Assembly: GCA_963791225.1 (NCBI GenBank)
Contig: CAWBRV010000008.1
Span: 806,001-870,000 of the forward strand
Source: PALSA-612 sp963791225
Lineage (GTDB): Bacteria > Actinomycetota > Thermoleophilia > Gaiellales > Gaiellaceae
Reading direction: 5' to 3'
DNA length: 64,000 bases
The notes beneath the pieces were generated by a model, which saw only the letters and a list, made by a program, of their open reading frames with translations, searched no databases and was not told where the DNA came from. Positions 57,245 through 64,000 of the stretch are shown here, one piece after another (positions within the stretch are counted from its first letter, which is position 1; each line of letters starts with the position of its first letter). Both the position numbers and the translations under genes were made by a program.

Positions 57245-58444
57245 ATGCCGCCGCGGGTCGCTAACCCCCTGGCCCGCGGCGGGGATCCCAGAACTCGAGG
57301 AAACACGATCAAGACGACAACAGAGGTCAGAGGAACACTCCTACGTGTTCGACGCTCGCGTCGAGGCCGTTTGGGCGTCGCAGTCGGTTCGGGAGCGATT
57401 GCGACCGGACTCGCCGTTCTCGCGGCCCGCCACTTCGCGACGACCTCGTGGCCGCTTTCGACCGGGAACTCCGGGGTGCTGGTGGCGGCGGGGCTGCTGC
57501 TCGTCCTCGCTCAGGGCCTCAAGGCGCTCGGGTGGGGCAGGCTGTTCACGTCGGCCGAGCGGCCCCGGCCGCTGGCGCTGCTGGCCGCCAACGGCGGCGC
57601 GGCCCTGGTCGGTGTCGTCCTTCCGGGTCGTTTCGACGACGCGATGCGGGTCGCCGTCGTTCGCCGCTTCCCAGGCTGCCCGGCCGGCGTACGCGTGCTC
57701 TGCCTCTCGCTCGTCATGCTCGGCCTGATCGACAGCGCCGCCCTGGCGCCGCTCGCGGTCGCGGGCGGTGCAGCCTTTCCGGATGCGGGCGTCGGCGTCC
57801 GCGCCGCGTTGGCGGTCGTGGCCGCCGCCGGCGTCGCAGCAGCTGCGCTGATCGTCGCTCTGCCCCGGCTGGCCGCGGGCAGGCGCGTACTGCGCTTCCG
57901 GCTCGGCCGCTGGCTGAGCTTGCGCACGACCCCGCTTCGGGGTGCGACGGAAGCCTGGGCGCTCGTGTCCGCGTGCTGGATCGTTCGGGCGGTGGCGCTG
58001 TTCCTGCTGCTCGGCACGCTCGGCGTCGGCTTCTCGTTCCCGCTCGCACTCCTCTTCCTCTGTGCGGGCGCGGCCGCGGCCGCACTGCCGATCGGCCCGG
58101 CGGGAGCTGCCACCCAGGCCGGCGCCAGCGGCGCGGCACTGGTCGCCTCCGGCATCGGAGCCTCTCAGGCGCTCGCCGTGGCCCTCTCGGTCGGGGCACT
58201 AGGGGTTCTTTCCGGCAGTGCGATCTTCTTCCTCGCCGTCGCCTGGCGAAGCGGCCGGTCGCTGTTGGCGACCCGAGCGAACAGGATAGTGATCGGTGCT
58301 ACTATGTCGGTCGAAGGGTCTCGCACCTCCCGGGTCCCTCCTGCAGGAGAGCGCTCGGCTCTCGCTCTGCTGAAGTCAGACCCGCCCCTAACAACTGGAC
58401 GGCAGTCCGTGTCTGCGCTCGTTGATCCTGGGAGGTCGCCGTGA
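57245..58444 (+). CDS. Flippase-like / LPG-synthase-type integral membrane protein
   Basis: Up to 399 residues with seven or eight hydrophobic helices, 'ARHFATTSWPLSTGNSGVLV' and 'LLFLCAGAAAAALPIGPAGA' among them; the G-rich 'PIGPAG' turn resembles UPF0104/lysylphosphatidylglycerol-synthase transmembrane families, which flip or transfer lipids. The start is uncertain: a 10-bp hairpin covers the first codons of the ATG 57245 version and no Shine-Dalgarno is evident, so a start downstream, for instance TTG 57371, is possible. The last 50 residues lie over promoter and leader B of the next gene and look non-conserved. TGA overlaps the GTG at 58441. Confidence 0.68.
   Translation: MPPRVANPLARGGDPRTRGNTIKTTTEVRGTLLRVRRSRRGRLGVAVGSGAIATGLAVLAARHFATTSWPLSTGNSGVLVAAGLLLVLAQGLKALGWGRLFTSAERPRPLALLAANGGAALVGVVLPGRFDDAMRVAVVRRFPGCPAGVRVLCLSLVMLGLIDSAALAPLAVAGGAAFPDAGVGVRAALAVVAAAGVAAAALIVALPRLAAGRRVLRFRLGRWLSLRTTPLRGATEAWALVSACWIVRAVALFLLLGTLGVGFSFPLALLFLCAGAAAAALPIGPAGAATQAGASGAALVASGIGASQALAVALSVGALGVLSGSAIFFLAVAWRSGRSLLATRANRIVIGATMSVEGSRTSRVPPAGERSALALLKSDPPLTTGRQSVSALVDPGRSP
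57248..57282 (+). terminator. Terminator-type hairpin after the secreted-protein gene
   Basis: CCGCCGCGGG (57248-57257) pairs with CCCGCGGCGG (57273-57282) across a 15-nt loop, starting 11 bp after the stop at 57237. No T-run follows. It overlaps the annotated start of the membrane-protein gene and therefore casts doubt on that start. Confidence 0.45.
58300..58440 (+). promoter_or_regulatory. Extended -10 promoter and conserved leader B
   Basis: The promoter GTGATCGGTGC-TACTAT (TACTAT 58300-58305) matches leader A exactly over 18 bases. The leader shares with leader C the blocks TCGAAGG (58311-58317), CTCCCGG, GGCTCTCGCTCT (58357-58368), CCGCCC (58382-58387) and CAACTGGACGGC (58392-58403) in the same order and similar spacing. 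Local hairpins can form around GAGC-GCTCG-GCTC. It lies within the 3' end of the upstream gene and ends at a GGGAGGT Shine-Dalgarno. Confidence 0.55.
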
Positions 58445-59121
58445 TCTTGTCCTTCTTGCCGGGCACCACGCTGATCTGGCTGCTGTTGATGCAGGGCTGG
58501 ATTCTCCTGCTCTGGTACAGCCGGAGTCGAAGTCCGTTCGCGCGCAGGCTCGACCAGCTCCTCGCGCTACTTCTCCCCGGGGCGAAGCCCAACCCGACGG
58601 GAAGCCGGACGCTGCGGGGGTTGAGATCGCGCGCCGTCGGTGGGCTGAGAGGGCCCGCGCGGCGGTGGCAACGCTCACTTCGAGTCGTGTACGCGCAGGG
58701 CTACCAGGTGGCCGCGGAGACGATCTCCTCGCCGGGCGAAGTCGCAGGAGGCAGCGAGCTCGTGCAAGAGGCCGTGGCGGCACTGAGGGCGGAACGGGCC
58801 GGCGGCAGTGCCGACGTTCCCGGCACGGATCCGGTCGTGGTGCTCGCCTACGGGCTCGGAGCCTGGCCCTCGGGAGCCGACCTGACGAGCCTCGAAGAGC
58901 TGCTCACGAAGCTCGGCGTTTCACAACCGGAGCTCTACCGCCGGTTCGAAAGCCTCATCCGTACCGTCGCGACCGCCAACCAGAACCGCGAGTTTCGGGA
59001 GCTGGCCGGAGCCTCGTTCGTCCTCGGCGCTGCAGCGCGAATCCTCGAAGCAGCGACCGCGCCCGGCAGCAGCGTCCCCCCGCCCGGGTGGATTGCGTCG
59101 ATCAAGACGCATCTGCGCTGA
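58441..59121 (+). CDS. Membrane-anchored protein of unknown function
   Basis: A 226-residue protein with one N-terminal transmembrane helix (residues 8-25, 'GTTLIWLLLMQGWILLLWYS') and a long soluble cytoplasmic or extracytoplasmic helical domain ('SLEELLTKLGVSQPELYRRF', 'LAGASFVLGAAARILEAATA'). GTG 58441 has GGGAGGT four bases upstream and overlaps the preceding stop. Expression seems controlled by leader B. No family is recognised. Confidence 0.65.
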   Translation: MILSFLPGTTLIWLLLMQGWILLLWYSRSRSPFARRLDQLLALLLPGAKPNPTGSRTLRGLRSRAVGGLRGPARRWQRSLRVVYAQGYQVAAETISSPGEVAGGSELVQEAVAALRAERAGGSADVPGTDPVVVLAYGLGAWPSGADLTSLEELLTKLGVSQPELYRRFESLIRTVATANQNREFRELAGASFVLGAAARILEAATAPGSSVPPPGWIASIKTHLR

Positions 59122-59219
59122 CCGACGCACGTTTCCATCGCCGCTGCTCTGCCCCGCCTTCAAAGCCCCTCTCGCTCTGAACGCGGGGCACAGCAGCGTG
59201 TCAAGCGCCAACTCGGCCG

Positions 59220-59864
59220 TTATGCGACGAGTGGCCCCTCGATCGTTCCCCTCGCCCCGTCGAGAGACGGCGGCGCGTGCGCCGGCAGCGGCGGGAGCAG
59301 CAAGAGGTGGCTCTCGACGATCGCCTCTGCGACGTCGACGAGTTTGCGCCCCTTGTGTTGTGAGTGGGAGCGGAGCATCTCGAATGCCCGTTCCTGGTCG
59401 ACGGCGTGGCGGGCCATGAGGATTCCTTTCGCCTGCTCGATCACGGCCCGGCGCCCGAATGCCCCCTGCAGGTTGTGAAACTCGGCGAAGCGGAGCAGGA
59501 CGATGTCGATCGCTCCCGCGAGCTGCTCCTGGTCCGTGTCCGTGATGTACGCGAAGACACCACGCTTGGCCGCTTCGCGCACGAAGGTCGGGTCTCGCGC
59601 CTCCAGCAGGGCGATCACAGGGCAGGCCGCTTCGTGGACGATCCGTGAGATCAGTTCGAGCGCGTGCTCGGAGCTCGATCCGAGCCCGACCAGGGCCACG
59701 TCGGGGTGCTCCTCGCGCGTGGCCCGACCGACATCCGTCACCTCGAGCTCCCGTGCGATCACCTCGTGTCCGAGGCCGGCGACGATCGTCGCGACCCGCT
59801 CCAGCCGGTCGGCGCGCTCGTTCGCGATCAGGACCCGAAGGTGCTCTTGCTGACCGTCAGGCAC
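59220..59864 (-). CDS. Receiver-ANTAR response regulator
   Basis: A 214-residue protein with a receiver-like domain (residues 8-120: 'LRVLIANERADRLERVATIV', 'HPDVALVGLGSSSEHALELI', 'GVFAYITDTDQEQLAGAIDI') and a C-terminal ANTAR domain ('FGRRAVIEQAKGILMARHAV', 'AFEMLRSHSQHKGRKLVDVA'). ANTAR proteins prevent premature termination by binding leader RNA. GTG 59864 overlaps the end of the STAS gene by 8 bp, so the two are co-transcribed. The local genes with structured leaders (56.2, 58.3, 60.4 kb) are possible targets, but I do not see the canonical paired hexaloop motif in them. Confidence 0.88.
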   Translation of the reverse strand: MPDGQQEHLRVLIANERADRLERVATIVAGLGHEVIARELEVTDVGRATREEHPDVALVGLGSSSEHALELISRIVHEAACPVIALLEARDPTFVREAAKRGVFAYITDTDQEQLAGAIDIVLLRFAEFHNLQGAFGRRAVIEQAKGILMARHAVDQERAFEMLRSHSQHKGRKLVDVAEAIVESHLLLLPPLPAHAPPSLDGARGTIEGPLVA

Positions 59865-60258
59865 AGACGCTGCCCACGGTGCGGTGAGGTAGCGCCTGTT
59901 CGATCGTGGGATGGATCTGAAACACCTGGTCGACCGCCGCGATCTCGAGAATCTTCTTGATGTAGGGGCCGCAGACGATGCCGAATTGCAGGCCGCTCGC
60001 CTGCAGCCGCTCGCCTGCTCGCACGAGCGTGTGAACCGCGCCCGAGTCGAAGAACGTCGTCTCGGTCAGGTCGACGACGACACGGCGCGTACCTTCACGG
60101 ACAGTCTCGAGCAGTTCTGCCTCGAGGTCGGGCGCCGTGGCGAGATCGACGTCCCCGTATGCGGTGACAAAGAACGTCCCTATGGCCAACGCCTGCGTCG
60201 CTACGCCGAACTCGACCTTCGCCGATCCGGCATCCGTCGACTTCACGTTCCTTTCCAC
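59857..60258 (-). CDS. STAS-domain anti-sigma factor antagonist
   Basis: About 133 residues from GTG 60258 (GGGAGGG upstream; TTG 60273 also possible). The STAS fold is clear: 'GDVDLATAPDLEAELLETVR', 'RRVVVDLTETTFFDSGAVHT' with the phosphorylatable Ser in the DSGAV loop, and 'VFQIHPTIEQAL'. Such proteins bind and inhibit anti-sigma kinases of the RsbW type when unphosphorylated, releasing an alternative stress sigma factor. Operon with an ANTAR regulator suggests a stress-responsive unit. Confidence 0.88.
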   Translation of the reverse strand: MERNVKSTDAGSAKVEFGVATQALAIGTFFVTAYGDVDLATAPDLEAELLETVREGTRRVVVDLTETTFFDSGAVHTLVRAGERLQASGLQFGIVCGPYIKKILEIAAVDQVFQIHPTIEQALPHRTVGSVCA

Positions 60259-60442
60259 CCTCAGCCCTCCCAACGCGGTCGTCGACCACGAGTACGGTCG
60301 ACCATGTCCCTGCGTCGGCCCAGCTTGCTACGGGCAGACAGTCTGCAGAGCAACGGCATTTCGCCCTGCCGCGCACGGAGCCGGTTCGCTGTGGCCCCGT
60401 GAGCAGTCCTTCAGGTGGGAGTCTAGCATTCGTGATTCGTGC

Positions 60443-60619
60443 TACAATCGTCTTATCGAAGGAGCCTCATCTCCCGGCTCCCCGCGATCGTAGAGCTCAG
60501 GCTCTCGCTCTTTACGAGGATCCGCCCGTAGCCAACTGGACGGCGTTCGTCGTCCGAGGCTAACCGGTCGTAGATCCCTGACCTTCCAACCCGACCGCAA
60601 CACGAGAGGAAGTAATCGC
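60443..60619 (+). promoter_or_regulatory. Extended -10 promoter and conserved leader C
   Basis: TGCTACAAT (TACAAT 60443-60448) is an extended -10 box like those of leaders A and B. The leader of about 165 nt contains hairpin GGAGCC (60461-60466) with GGCTCC (60476-60481), AGAGC-TCAG-GCTCT (60492-60505) enclosed by TCGTA/TACGA, and the blocks GGCTCTCGCTCT (60500-60511), CCGCCC (60522-60527) and CAACTGGACGGC (60533-60544) shared with leader B. Upstream, 60274-60442 shows no gene. I cannot match it to a named RNA family. Confidence 0.55.
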
Positions 60620-61222
60620 ATGCGTACGCAGACCAGGAACAGAAAGAGGCGCTTCACCGTGCTCGCTTCAGCCGCCGGCGTCGTCGCGCTCGTCGCGACC
60701 GGGCTCGCTCTTGCAGGTACGAGCACGCCCGTATCCCACGTCTACACGCTGAAGGCGAACCTCGCTCCGACCCATGTGACCAACCCGGCGTCGGCGGCCA
60801 TCGGCCACTTCTCCGGGGTACTCGTCTGGAGCAGGGGCGGGACGGCTGTCGGCCCGCTGCCGGCAGGTTGCATCAAGACGGTGTCGCGCCGCAGTGGGTT
60901 GCCGTACCGGATCACCTGCGACCACGGCAACGTGACCATCACGCCGTCGAAGGCCACGGGGTGGAAGCTCTACTGGGTGCTCAGCTTCTCCCATCTGAGT
61001 GGGCCGGCGATGGTCGGCGACATCCATACGAGTCTTCTCCCCAGCGCGTTGCAGATCACGCTGTTCACGACCCCCAAGGCGAATGTGACTCCTTCCAGGG
61101 GAAGCAACGTCGTGACCGCCAGCCAGGCGAGGGCGCTCATGCTCGGCAAGGACTACGCCGGCGTCAACACGACTGCGAGCGCGCCGGAGATCCGCGGCAC
61201 GATCACGAGCTCCGCTCACTAG
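60620..61222 (+). CDS. Secreted CHRD-like domain protein
   Basis: A 200-residue exported protein: basic N-terminus, signal helix (residues 12-33) and a beta-rich domain beginning 'YTLKANLAPTHVTNPASAAI' with 'YWVLSFSHLSGPAMVGDIHT' in the middle. The spacing resembles CHRD domains (Ig-like, often in oxidoreductase-associated secreted proteins), although the usual HIH triplet is reduced to DIH. GAGAGGAAG precedes the ATG. It follows leader C, and a terminator hairpin follows it. Confidence 0.72.
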   Translation: MRTQTRNRKRRFTVLASAAGVVALVATGLALAGTSTPVSHVYTLKANLAPTHVTNPASAAIGHFSGVLVWSRGGTAVGPLPAGCIKTVSRRSGLPYRITCDHGNVTITPSKATGWKLYWVLSFSHLSGPAMVGDIHTSLLPSALQITLFTTPKANVTPSRGSNVVTASQARALMLGKDYAGVNTTASAPEIRGTITSSAH

Positions 61223-61239
61223 GACCGGAGTGGCGATCC

Positions 61240-61269
61240 GAGAGGCAGGCCCGAGCGGGCCTGTCTCTC
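61240..61269 (+). terminator. Intrinsic terminator hairpin
   Basis: GAGAGGCAGGCCC (61240-61252) pairs with GGGCCTGTCTCTC (61257-61269), 13 bp with one G-T wobble, loop GAGC. It follows the CHRD-like gene by 18 bp. The tail is C/T-rich rather than a pure T-run. Confidence 0.65.
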
Positions 61270-61305
61270 TCGCGCCTCGACCTCGCGAAGAGAAAGGCAA
61301 GCACG

Positions 61306-61491
61306 ATGAGCAGCACTGACGACGAACATTTCGGAGCGATCCGGCGGCGGGCCTACGAGATCTCGGAACAGCCCGACAGCGGCAGCCTCAACGAGAACTG
61401 GGCTCGCGCCGAACGAGAGCTGACGCGAGGAAGCTCACTCCAGACGGAGGGCGAGCGGGCACTCGGCACCCACGAATCGACCGACCGATAA
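61306..61491 (+). CDS. DUF2934-like small protein
   Basis: A 61-residue soluble protein with 'IRRRAYEISEQPDSGSLNEN' followed by 'WARAEREL', the signature of DUF2934 proteins, which are common in stress-gene clusters and of unknown function. ATG 61306 follows AAAGG. Located between terminator and the next stress-type gene. Confidence 0.75.
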   Translation: MSSTDDEHFGAIRRRAYEISEQPDSGSLNENWARAERELTRGSSLQTEGERALGTHESTDR

Positions 61492-61689
61492 GGCGGGCTG
61501 TCGGGCGCGCAACACGCCGCTTGCTACGCTTTTTGACGATCGCCGTGTCGCATTGACCGGCGCGGGCGATCGGTTCGCGAGACCACATCGACCGGTCTCA
61601 GAGCAGGAACCGTCCTCAGCAACGTAGGCCGGAGCGGTGAGAGCCGGAAGTATCGGCTTCGCCGGCGACGTCGATCTGCTGGGAGGACG
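61492..61689. other. Intergenic region with possible extended -10 promoter
   Basis: A TGCTACGCT sequence near 61520 resembles the extended -10 boxes of leaders A-C. The remaining 150 bases before GGGAGG and ATG 61690 are GC-rich, contain several short inverted repeats and no coding signal, and do not share the blocks of leaders B and C. Confidence 0.3.
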
Positions 61690-62067
61690 ATGATGGTCAG
61701 CATTGCAGTACCGCAGTCGGGTCGCGCTCATTCGGCGGCGCGCCATCGTGAACGCACCGAGGCTCGTCTGCCGTCGCGCCGACTGCCGCAAAGCACGACG
61801 CGAGCATCCGGCTACGCGAACCGCACGACCGCCGGCGCCACCGCGGTCAACGGCGGTTACGCCGTCATGTCGCACGGCCCGGTGCCGGGCCGCCAGGGCA
61901 ACGAGACGATCCGCGCGGTCATTCGGACCCAGGGTCATCAGCTGGTTCCCTTCTTCTGCGAGTGCGCGGACGCCGGGTGTGGTCAGGCGCTCTGGCTGGC
62001 ACTCGCGGACTTCGACCGGCGCGCCCGGGCGGGCGAGCCGATCCTGGTCGACGGGCACGCCTGTTGA
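61690..62067 (+). CDS. Small Cys-motif protein (CECxDxxC)
   Basis: A 125-residue protein. The C-terminal part, 'FFCECADAGCGQALWLALAD' with a final 'VDGH', matches a family of short actinobacterial proteins with CECxDxxC, probably a zinc site; function unknown. ATG 61690 has GGGAGG five bases before it. The Arg/Ser-rich N-terminal 45 residues look poorly conserved, so a later start or a frameshift cannot be excluded. Confidence 0.62.
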   Translation: MMVSIAVPQSGRAHSAARHRERTEARLPSRRLPQSTTRASGYANRTTAGATAVNGGYAVMSHGPVPGRQGNETIRAVIRTQGHQLVPFFCECADAGCGQALWLALADFDRRARAGEPILVDGHAC

Positions 62068-62525
62068 CGGCCCGCCACGTCGTTCTCGTCGGCGCGGTGG
62101 TCGCTTGCGCCCTGGGTGGCATGGTGACCAGCGTTACGGCTGCGGCCGCTGGGCCGGCTCCCTGCTGGCAGAGGCTGATCTCCGACTGGTCTGACGGTCA
62201 TATCGACGGGCGCTACTCGGCTTCCTGCTACCGGAGTGCGATCGTGAACGCACCCACCGACCTCAGGATCTACTCGACCCTCGACGACGACCTCCAAGCC
62301 GCACTTCAGACACGGATCACCACGCCGTCTCCGGATCACGCGCGGCCTCGGACCCTCGCTCTGGCGAGACCGGCGCAGACGGCAGCGTCCTCGCCGTCGA
62401 CGCTGACGCGTCTGGTCGCCCTGTTCGCCGTCCTCGGCGGAGCTCTCGCGGCCGCCTGGCTCGGCGCCGTCCTCGTCCGCCGGCGTCGACTTCAGCTTGC
62501 GAGGCTGCAGCGATCTCGACCGTGA
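62064..62525 (+). CDS. Signal-peptide protein with C-terminal membrane anchor
   Basis: About 153 residues from TTG 62064, which overlaps the previous TGA. An N-terminal hydrophobic signal ('VVLVGAVVACALGGMVTSVT'), a 60-residue extracellular part with two Cys ('GPAPCWQRLISDWSDGHIDG', 'YSASCYRSAI'), a spacer and a C-terminal transmembrane helix ('RLVALFAVLGGALAAAWLGA') followed by an Arg cluster give an exported, C-terminally anchored topology. Family unknown. Confidence 0.6.
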   Translation: MTARHVVLVGAVVACALGGMVTSVTAAAAGPAPCWQRLISDWSDGHIDGRYSASCYRSAIVNAPTDLRIYSTLDDDLQAALQTRITTPSPDHARPRTLALARPAQTAASSPSTLTRLVALFAVLGGALAAAWLGAVLVRRRRLQLARLQRSRP

Positions 62526-62629
62526 GGTCGGAAGAGATAGCCCGCCGGCCGGCCGCCCTCGCTTACGCGAATTGCCCGATCAGCGCTCCGGGCCTTCTCT
62601 GACGCTCCGTCGAGGGCCGCCGCTCGACA

Positions 62630-63601
62630 ATGGTTTCGAACGACACCGATCAGGAGGAGGCAGCATTGGGTATCGAGCCCGGTCAGTCGATCGGGTCGAA
62701 GACGGCGACGTCCTCGGGCGCTGCCCCTCGGCACTCGCGTTGGCGGGCGCTCGTGGACGCCGTGGTCGCGGTGCGCAGCACCAATCCCGGGACCGTGGAA
62801 GCGGCGCTCGAGGAACTGGGGGGCCGGCGACGCTGGCTCGCGCCGCTCGCGTACGCCGCGGGCACGGTGGCGGTGGTCTTCGACGGCGTCCTGCTCCTGC
62901 TCCGCAACTGGCGGCTCACGCTCCTGCAGGTCGTCCCCGCGGCCTGGATCTGGGCCATGACCTGGAACCTAAAGAACCACGCGCTCGCCAAACCCGGCAT
63001 CACGCCGACGATTGCCGTCCTGCTCGCGGTCGGCGTGCTGATCGGGGCACAGGTCGCCTACTGGTGTAACGCGACGTTCGCGTACACGATGGTCCAGGGC
63101 GCCACGACCGACATCCGGGCTGCGTTTCGCGACGCGCGGCCGCATTGGCGCCTGGTCGGTGGCCTGGCGCTCTTGACCGGCAGCGTGCAGGCCGGAATCT
63201 GGTTGCTCGTGCCCCACCTGCACGCGAAATGGCTCTGGATCGCGCTGCTGGTGATGTTCGTGGTGCAGGTGTACCTGTTCGTCGCGATTCCCTGCTGGCT
63301 TCTCGGCGTGCGCAAGTCGGGTACCCGGAAGGAGCGGATGACCCAGAGCGTGACGACGGGCGTTCTGGGCGGTGTCGCGTCGACCCCGGGGTTCCTGCTG
63401 AACCGGATCGGGCTGCTGCTCATGGGAACAGGCTCGCTCTTCTTCCTCGGTGTCGCGGTCGTCTCGATCGGCGCCGTGCTGCACGTCACGGCAAGCTCGT
63501 CGGTGCGCGTCGTCAAGATGTCTCTGAAACTGAAGACGGGCGAGCAGACCCCTGCCCTGGACGACCAGCCCATCGCTGCGCGGCCGATCGGCTCGATCTA
63601 G
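62630..63601 (+). CDS. Polytopic membrane protein (DUF6159-like)
   Basis: A 323-residue integral membrane protein with about six helices ('YAAGTVAVVFDGVLLLLRNW', 'WIALLVMFVVQVYLFVAIPC', 'GLLLMGTGSLFFLGVAVVSI') and a charged 45-residue N-terminal tail. The 'FAYTMVQGATTDIRAAFRDA' loop resembles actinobacterial DUF6159-type proteins with repeated membrane domains; function unknown. No clear ribosome-binding site; GTTTCG precedes the next Met codons. Confidence 0.7.
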   Translation: MVSNDTDQEEAALGIEPGQSIGSKTATSSGAAPRHSRWRALVDAVVAVRSTNPGTVEAALEELGGRRRWLAPLAYAAGTVAVVFDGVLLLLRNWRLTLLQVVPAAWIWAMTWNLKNHALAKPGITPTIAVLLAVGVLIGAQVAYWCNATFAYTMVQGATTDIRAAFRDARPHWRLVGGLALLTGSVQAGIWLLVPHLHAKWLWIALLVMFVVQVYLFVAIPCWLLGVRKSGTRKERMTQSVTTGVLGGVASTPGFLLNRIGLLLMGTGSLFFLGVAVVSIGAVLHVTASSSVRVVKMSLKLKTGEQTPALDDQPIAARPIGSI

Positions 63602-63684
63602 TGCGTTCAGGGTGACGAGCGCCTCGTCTCGATGTGTGAGGCTGGGTGGAACTGCGTGGTTCAGTCGGTAAACGAAAGGAACGA

Positions 63685-64000
63685 ATGACAGAGACATCCC
63701 TAGACGAGCTCGGCCCCGTCGACTACCTCGTCGTCGAGTTTCCGGCCGGTGCGAGCAACTTCACGGGCGAGATGGCGACAGAGTTGGTCGCCTTGGTCGA
63801 CGCCGGCACCATCCGGGTGATCGACATCCTGATCCTGACCAAGAACGAGGACGGCACGGTCGAGGCGCATGAGCTTTCCGATGTCGGCGAGCTCGGTGAG
63901 CTACAGGCACTCGAGGCCCAGCTGGCGGAGCTGTTGGCCGAGGACGACGTCGTGCATCTCGCCGCCGCCATGGAGCCCGGAAGCACGGCCGGAGTGCTGA
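63685..64000 (+). CDS. DUF6325/DUF1269-like stress protein (3' truncated by window edge)
   Basis: The first 105 residues of a protein that runs past the window end. 'GPVDYLVVEFPAGASNFTGE' and 'ALVDAGTIRVIDILILTKNE' fit the DUF6325 family of general stress-type proteins that are often near STAS/anti-sigma genes. GAAAGGA precedes ATG 63685 at good spacing. Confidence 0.75.
   Translation, partial: MTETSLDELGPVDYLVVEFPAGASNFTGEMATELVALVDAGTIRVIDILILTKNEDGTVEAHELSDVGELGELQALEAQLAELLAEDDVVHLAAAMEPGSTAGVL

Noticed and set aside
58374..58380. GTCAGAC sequence within leader B as a seventh operator
   Set aside because: It lacks the flanking symmetry (AAGTCAGACCC), lies well downstream of the promoter, and the context is unrelated to the catabolic regulon.
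1..64000. CRISPR arrays, rRNA, tRNA or insertion sequences
   Set aside because: I looked for regularly spaced repeats, cloverleaf-like sequences and transposase-like proteins and saw none; a tRNA or covariance scan would be decisive.

Overview
The window is high-GC DNA with dense, often 4-bp-overlapping genes, frequent GTG and TTG starts, Tat-dependent solute-binding proteins, an F420-type luciferase-like oxidoreductase, and ANTAR/STAS signalling genes. This points to a high-GC actinobacterium. The secreted and stress gene set suggests an environmental lineage such as Thermoleophilia, but that placement is inference. At least six otherwise conserved genes carry a single-base frameshift, so base-level assembly errors are likely.

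Region 1 (1-12.1 kb) is catabolic. A GntR tail is followed by a CaiB CoA-transferase, hydantoinase A and B, an N-carbamoylsarcosine-amidase-like isochorismatase fold protein and a DUF3891 protein. Next come a creatininase/cyclase operon divergent from an alpha/beta hydrolase, then an NCS1 permease and an M20 carbamoyl-amidohydrolase. Together these resemble uptake and stepwise hydrolysis of hydantoin- or creatinine-like cyclic amides.

Region 2 (12.6-26 kb) holds a PotABCD-type ABC transporter behind a strong promoter, a BNR-repeat secreted protein, a PuuE-like deacetylase, a CobW GTPase with its small partner, a second solute-binding protein, a GT4 glycosyltransferase and a UDP-GlcNAc 2-epimerase fused to a toroid-like domain.

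Region 3 (26-43 kb) has a decayed VapBC pair and two minus-strand acyl-CoA operons (acyl-CoA dehydrogenases with MmgE/PrpD; CitE with MaoC). It also has a nine-gene plus-strand operon: MDR dehydrogenase, second hydantoinase A/B, GntR, luciferase-like protein, racemase-like protein, CaiB and PuuE-like deacetylase. A palindrome with core TGTC-N-GACA recurs at promoters at 8.46, 12.63, 28.98, 33.21, 33.28 and 48.78 kb. This suggests one GntR regulon tying regions 1-3 together, with the GntR encoded at 38.5 kb as the natural candidate.

Region 4 (43-48 kb) contains a divergent pair: a TIR-transmembrane-WD40 protein and a TPR/SLOG-like/class III nucleotidyl cyclase protein. This is a plausible nucleotide-signalling or defence module and the most novel locus here. 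Region 5 (48-52 kb) has an alpha/beta hydrolase, FmdB zinc ribbon, AtzG-like peptide with amidase, and a secreted BAAT-type hydrolase. Region 6 (52-64 kb) is a series of small secreted, membrane and stress genes with ANTAR and STAS regulators. Three genes there follow structured leaders preceded by near-identical extended -10 promoters; two of those leaders share sequence blocks I cannot assign to a known RNA class.
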